Assembly (NCBI RefSeq): GCF_009767585.1
Contig: NZ_WSNW01000001.1
Coordinates: 1,270,090 to 1,334,089 of the forward strand
DNA from: Coprobacillus cateniformis
GTDB lineage: Bacteria; Bacillota_I; Bacilli_A; Erysipelotrichales; Coprobacillaceae
Length of the DNA: 64,000 nucleotides
Reading direction: 5' to 3'
Below are positions 62,379 to 64,000 of this stretch, piece by piece. The position numbers and the translations under genes were made by a program. The notes beneath the pieces are model-generated. The model saw nothing but the letters and a program-made list of their open reading frames with translations, was not told the DNA's origin and did not search any database. Position 1 is the stretch's first letter; every line of letters begins with the position of its first letter.

Positions 62379-62424
62379 GATGTTCACATCAATCATGTAA
62401 TATAATGATGTATGAGGTGATCTT

Positions 62425-63084
62425 ATGAATGTGATAAAAAAAGGATTTATGATGATAGGTGTCGTTATTGTGGTGGCTGTTGTTTTGATTGCTGGTAGTA
62501 ATGTTTATGTATATGCAACAACTAAAAAACAAGTCAATGCATCATTGGAAGATGCCGATTGTATATTGGTCCTAGGTGCAGGAGTGAGAAACAATAAACC
62601 CACACCTATGCTTAATGATAGACTTGAAGTAGCTATTCAATTATATAAAGATGGAAAAGCCTCAAAAATCATTATGTCTGGTGATCATGGTCAAGAAGAT
62701 TATAATGAAGTTGGTATTATGAAAACATTTGCGATTGAAAATGGTGTTCCTTCTTCCGCTATTTTTATGGATCATGCTGGTTTTTCAACATATGAAAGCC
62801 TATACCGTGCCAAAGAAATTTTCAAAGCTAAAAAGGTGATTATTGTCACTCAGGACTACCACCTTTATCGTGCTTTATACATAGGTAATCAATTAGGGAT
62901 TGAGGCTGTTGGTGTTCCTGCTAATCCTCGTTCATATTCTGGTCAAACAATGCGTGATTTAAGAGAAGTGGCAGCTCGCGTTAAAGATGTTGTCGCATGC
63001 ATCTATAAACCAGAACCAACATATCTTGGTGATGCATTTCCTGTCAGTGGAAATGGTGATGACACCAATGATGTAGCATTTTAA
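62425..63084 (+). CDS. SanA/YdcF-like membrane protein (DUF218)
   Basis: The 219-residue protein starts with one membrane helix (FMMIGVVIVVAVVLIAGSNVYVYA) and then a DUF218 domain with DCILVLGAGVRNNKPTPMLNDRLEVAIQLY, IIMSGDH and VTQDYHLYRALYI. SanA of enteric bacteria influences envelope permeability; the Firmicutes role is not defined. A TATAAT box at 62401-62406 precedes it. Confidence 0.9.
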   Translation: MNVIKKGFMMIGVVIVVAVVLIAGSNVYVYATTKKQVNASLEDADCILVLGAGVRNNKPTPMLNDRLEVAIQLYKDGKASKIIMSGDHGQEDYNEVGIMKTFAIENGVPSSAIFMDHAGFSTYESLYRAKEIFKAKKVIIVTQDYHLYRALYIGNQLGIEAVGVPANPRSYSGQTMRDLREVAARVKDVVACIYKPEPTYLGDAFPVSGNGDDTNDVAF

Positions 63085-63503
63085 AGTTCTTTCGTAAAAT
63101 TATAATGATTTTTTAAATACCCATGTGCTTCATAGAAGTGATGGGCTTTTTTTCTATATGTTGATGTTGAAATTTCTAACTCAACCAAACCTTTTTCTTT
63201 GGCAATTTTTTCAACATGTCTAAGCAAACGATCTCCAACACGTAGACCTCGATATTCTGGCATAACCACCAATTCTACAATCTCACCTGTAGCACCATGA
63301 TGGTGTAAATATTGATGAATATATAAACTTATAAATCCAATAATCTTTTTTTCATAAAAATAAACATAAAACTTAACATGTGGACTTTTTAAGCCCTGAT
63401 TATAGACATCTCTAAAATGTTCTTGATTGATTTGTTCTTGTTCTAACTCACATATTAATGAATAAATATCTTTTAAATCTTCTTCCTTTGCTTCTTGAAC
63501 CAT
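63081..63503 (-). CDS. GNAT-family N-acetyltransferase
   Basis: The 140-residue protein has the GNAT core VELVVMPEYRGLRVGDRLLRHVEKIAKEKGLVELEISTSTYRKKAHHFYEAHGY, with the acetyl-CoA-binding RGLRVG loop. Convergent with the YdcF-like gene, with a 4-base overlap of 3' ends. Substrate unknown. Confidence 0.9.
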   Translation of the reverse strand: MVQEAKEEDLKDIYSLICELEQEQINQEHFRDVYNQGLKSPHVKFYVYFYEKKIIGFISLYIHQYLHHHGATGEIVELVVMPEYRGLRVGDRLLRHVEKIAKEKGLVELEISTSTYRKKAHHFYEAHGYLKNHYNFTKEL

Positions 63504-63584
63504 ACTCTCACCTCATCTTTATTATACTAACTTTGTTCAAAACAGACAGATATTCAGCAAAAATTGAAAAAAGGATAGAAATAT

Positions 63585-64000
63585 CTATCCTAAATCTTCA
63601 CCATTTGTTTGAATAACTTTTTGATACCAATAGAATGACTCTTTTCTTCTTCTAGAAAAATCTCCAGTTCCATCATCATATCTTTCTACGAAGATAAATC
63701 CATATCTTTTTGCCATCTCACCAGTAGAAGCTGATACTAAGTCAATACATCCCCAAGGTGTATATCCTCTTAAATCAACACCATCTAATACAGCTTCATG
63801 CATTTGTTCAATATGACTTCTCAAATAATCAATACGATAATCATCTTTGACTTGGCCGTCTTCTTCAATCTTATCATAAGCACCTAAACCATTTTCTACA
63901 ACAAAGATTGGTAATTCATAGCGATCCCAAATTTCATTTAATGAATAACGTAAACCTTCTGGATCAATTTGCCAACCCCAATCACTTGCTTTTAAATATG
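63585..64000 (-). CDS. GH1 6-phospho-beta-glucosidase, 3' part (cut by window edge)
   Basis: The frame is open to the right window edge. It contains WQIDPEGLRYSLNEIWDRYELPIFVVENGLGAYD, with the catalytic nucleophile Glu in VENG, then YLRSHIEQMHEAVLDGVDLRGYTPWGCIDLVSASTGEMAKRYGFIFVERYDDGTG, typical for GH1 enzymes that split 6-phospho-beta-glucosides from PTS transport. It could process what BglP or the CelB-like permease imports, but lies 35 kb away from them. Confidence 0.93.
   Translation of the reverse strand, partial: YLKASDWGWQIDPEGLRYSLNEIWDRYELPIFVVENGLGAYDKIEEDGQVKDDYRIDYLRSHIEQMHEAVLDGVDLRGYTPWGCIDLVSASTGEMAKRYGFIFVERYDDGTGDFSRRRKESFYWYQKVIQTNGEDLG

Noticed and set aside
1..64000. 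CRISPR array, rRNA or tRNA genes
   Set aside because: No regularly spaced repeat array and no rRNA- or tRNA-like sequence was recognised on either strand.

Overview
The window is a low-GC Firmicutes chromosome carrying two integrated mobile elements. The backbone (about 22.6-64 kb) is strongly AT-rich. Its order spoIIE-tilS-hpt-ftsH-hslO, with dusB and lysS a little further on, echoes the Bacillus subtilis spoIIE-to-lysS neighbourhood. SpoIIE implies a spore-forming lineage. A T-box on lysS, many PTS genes and LicT control suggest a gut Erysipelotrichia/Coprobacillaceae-like host; that identification is inference from gene style, not a database match.

Region 1-12.75 kb is the end of a visibly GC-richer, Lachnospiraceae-like integrative conjugative element (ICE), cut by the left window edge. 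It holds the N-terminal part of a giant helicase-type protein, a TnpV-like gene overprinted on that gene in another frame, small accessory genes, a 1416-residue thioester/SpaA-repeat surface adhesin, parAB, a zinc-ribbon/nuclease protein and, at its tip, a foreign 3' piece of lysS that encodes an extra EMAP/Trbp111-type tRNA-binding domain.

Region 12.73-22.74 kb is a second, independent integrative mobilizable element (IME). It is bounded by a 24-bp direct repeat that lies inside the lysS coding sequence. It carries a tyrosine integrase, excisionase, MobV relaxase with a candidate oriT, a RepA-like ATPase behind a structured leader, an XRE regulator with candidate operators, a frameshifted PD-(D/E)XK-like nuclease, a WYL regulator with a GNAT enzyme, and a two-gene module of a D12 adenine methyltransferase and an OLD-like ATPase/TOPRIM protein that looks like a defence system.

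The striking point is the attachment site. Both elements sit in tandem at the codons for LysRS residues around E446-E453. Each supplies a replacement in-frame C-terminus: the current gene has a short tail, and excision of the IME would fuse host LysRS to the 196-residue ICE tail carrying an added tRNA-binding domain.

The host part then reads: lysS with T-box and promoter; mgtC-like, tyrosine phosphatase, PHP phosphoesterase, PTS IIBCA and licT (one LicT/RAT-controlled operon); dusB; a 400-bp stretch with two candidate C-rich small RNAs; rpiR, a Nif3-like gene and a PTS IIC with a cre-like site; a fused ABC exporter; hslO, a tiny membrane protein, ftsH, hpt, tilS, spoIIE; a serine recombinase; a hybrid-kinase/HPt/HD-GYP-GGDEF phosphorelay with a divergent double-GntR regulator; a two-component system beside two fused ABC transporters; an AT-rich gene-free stretch; then GNAT, prmC, prfA, a HAD phosphatase, a YdcF/SanA-like protein, another GNAT and the 3' part of a GH1 6-phospho-beta-glucosidase cut by the right edge.
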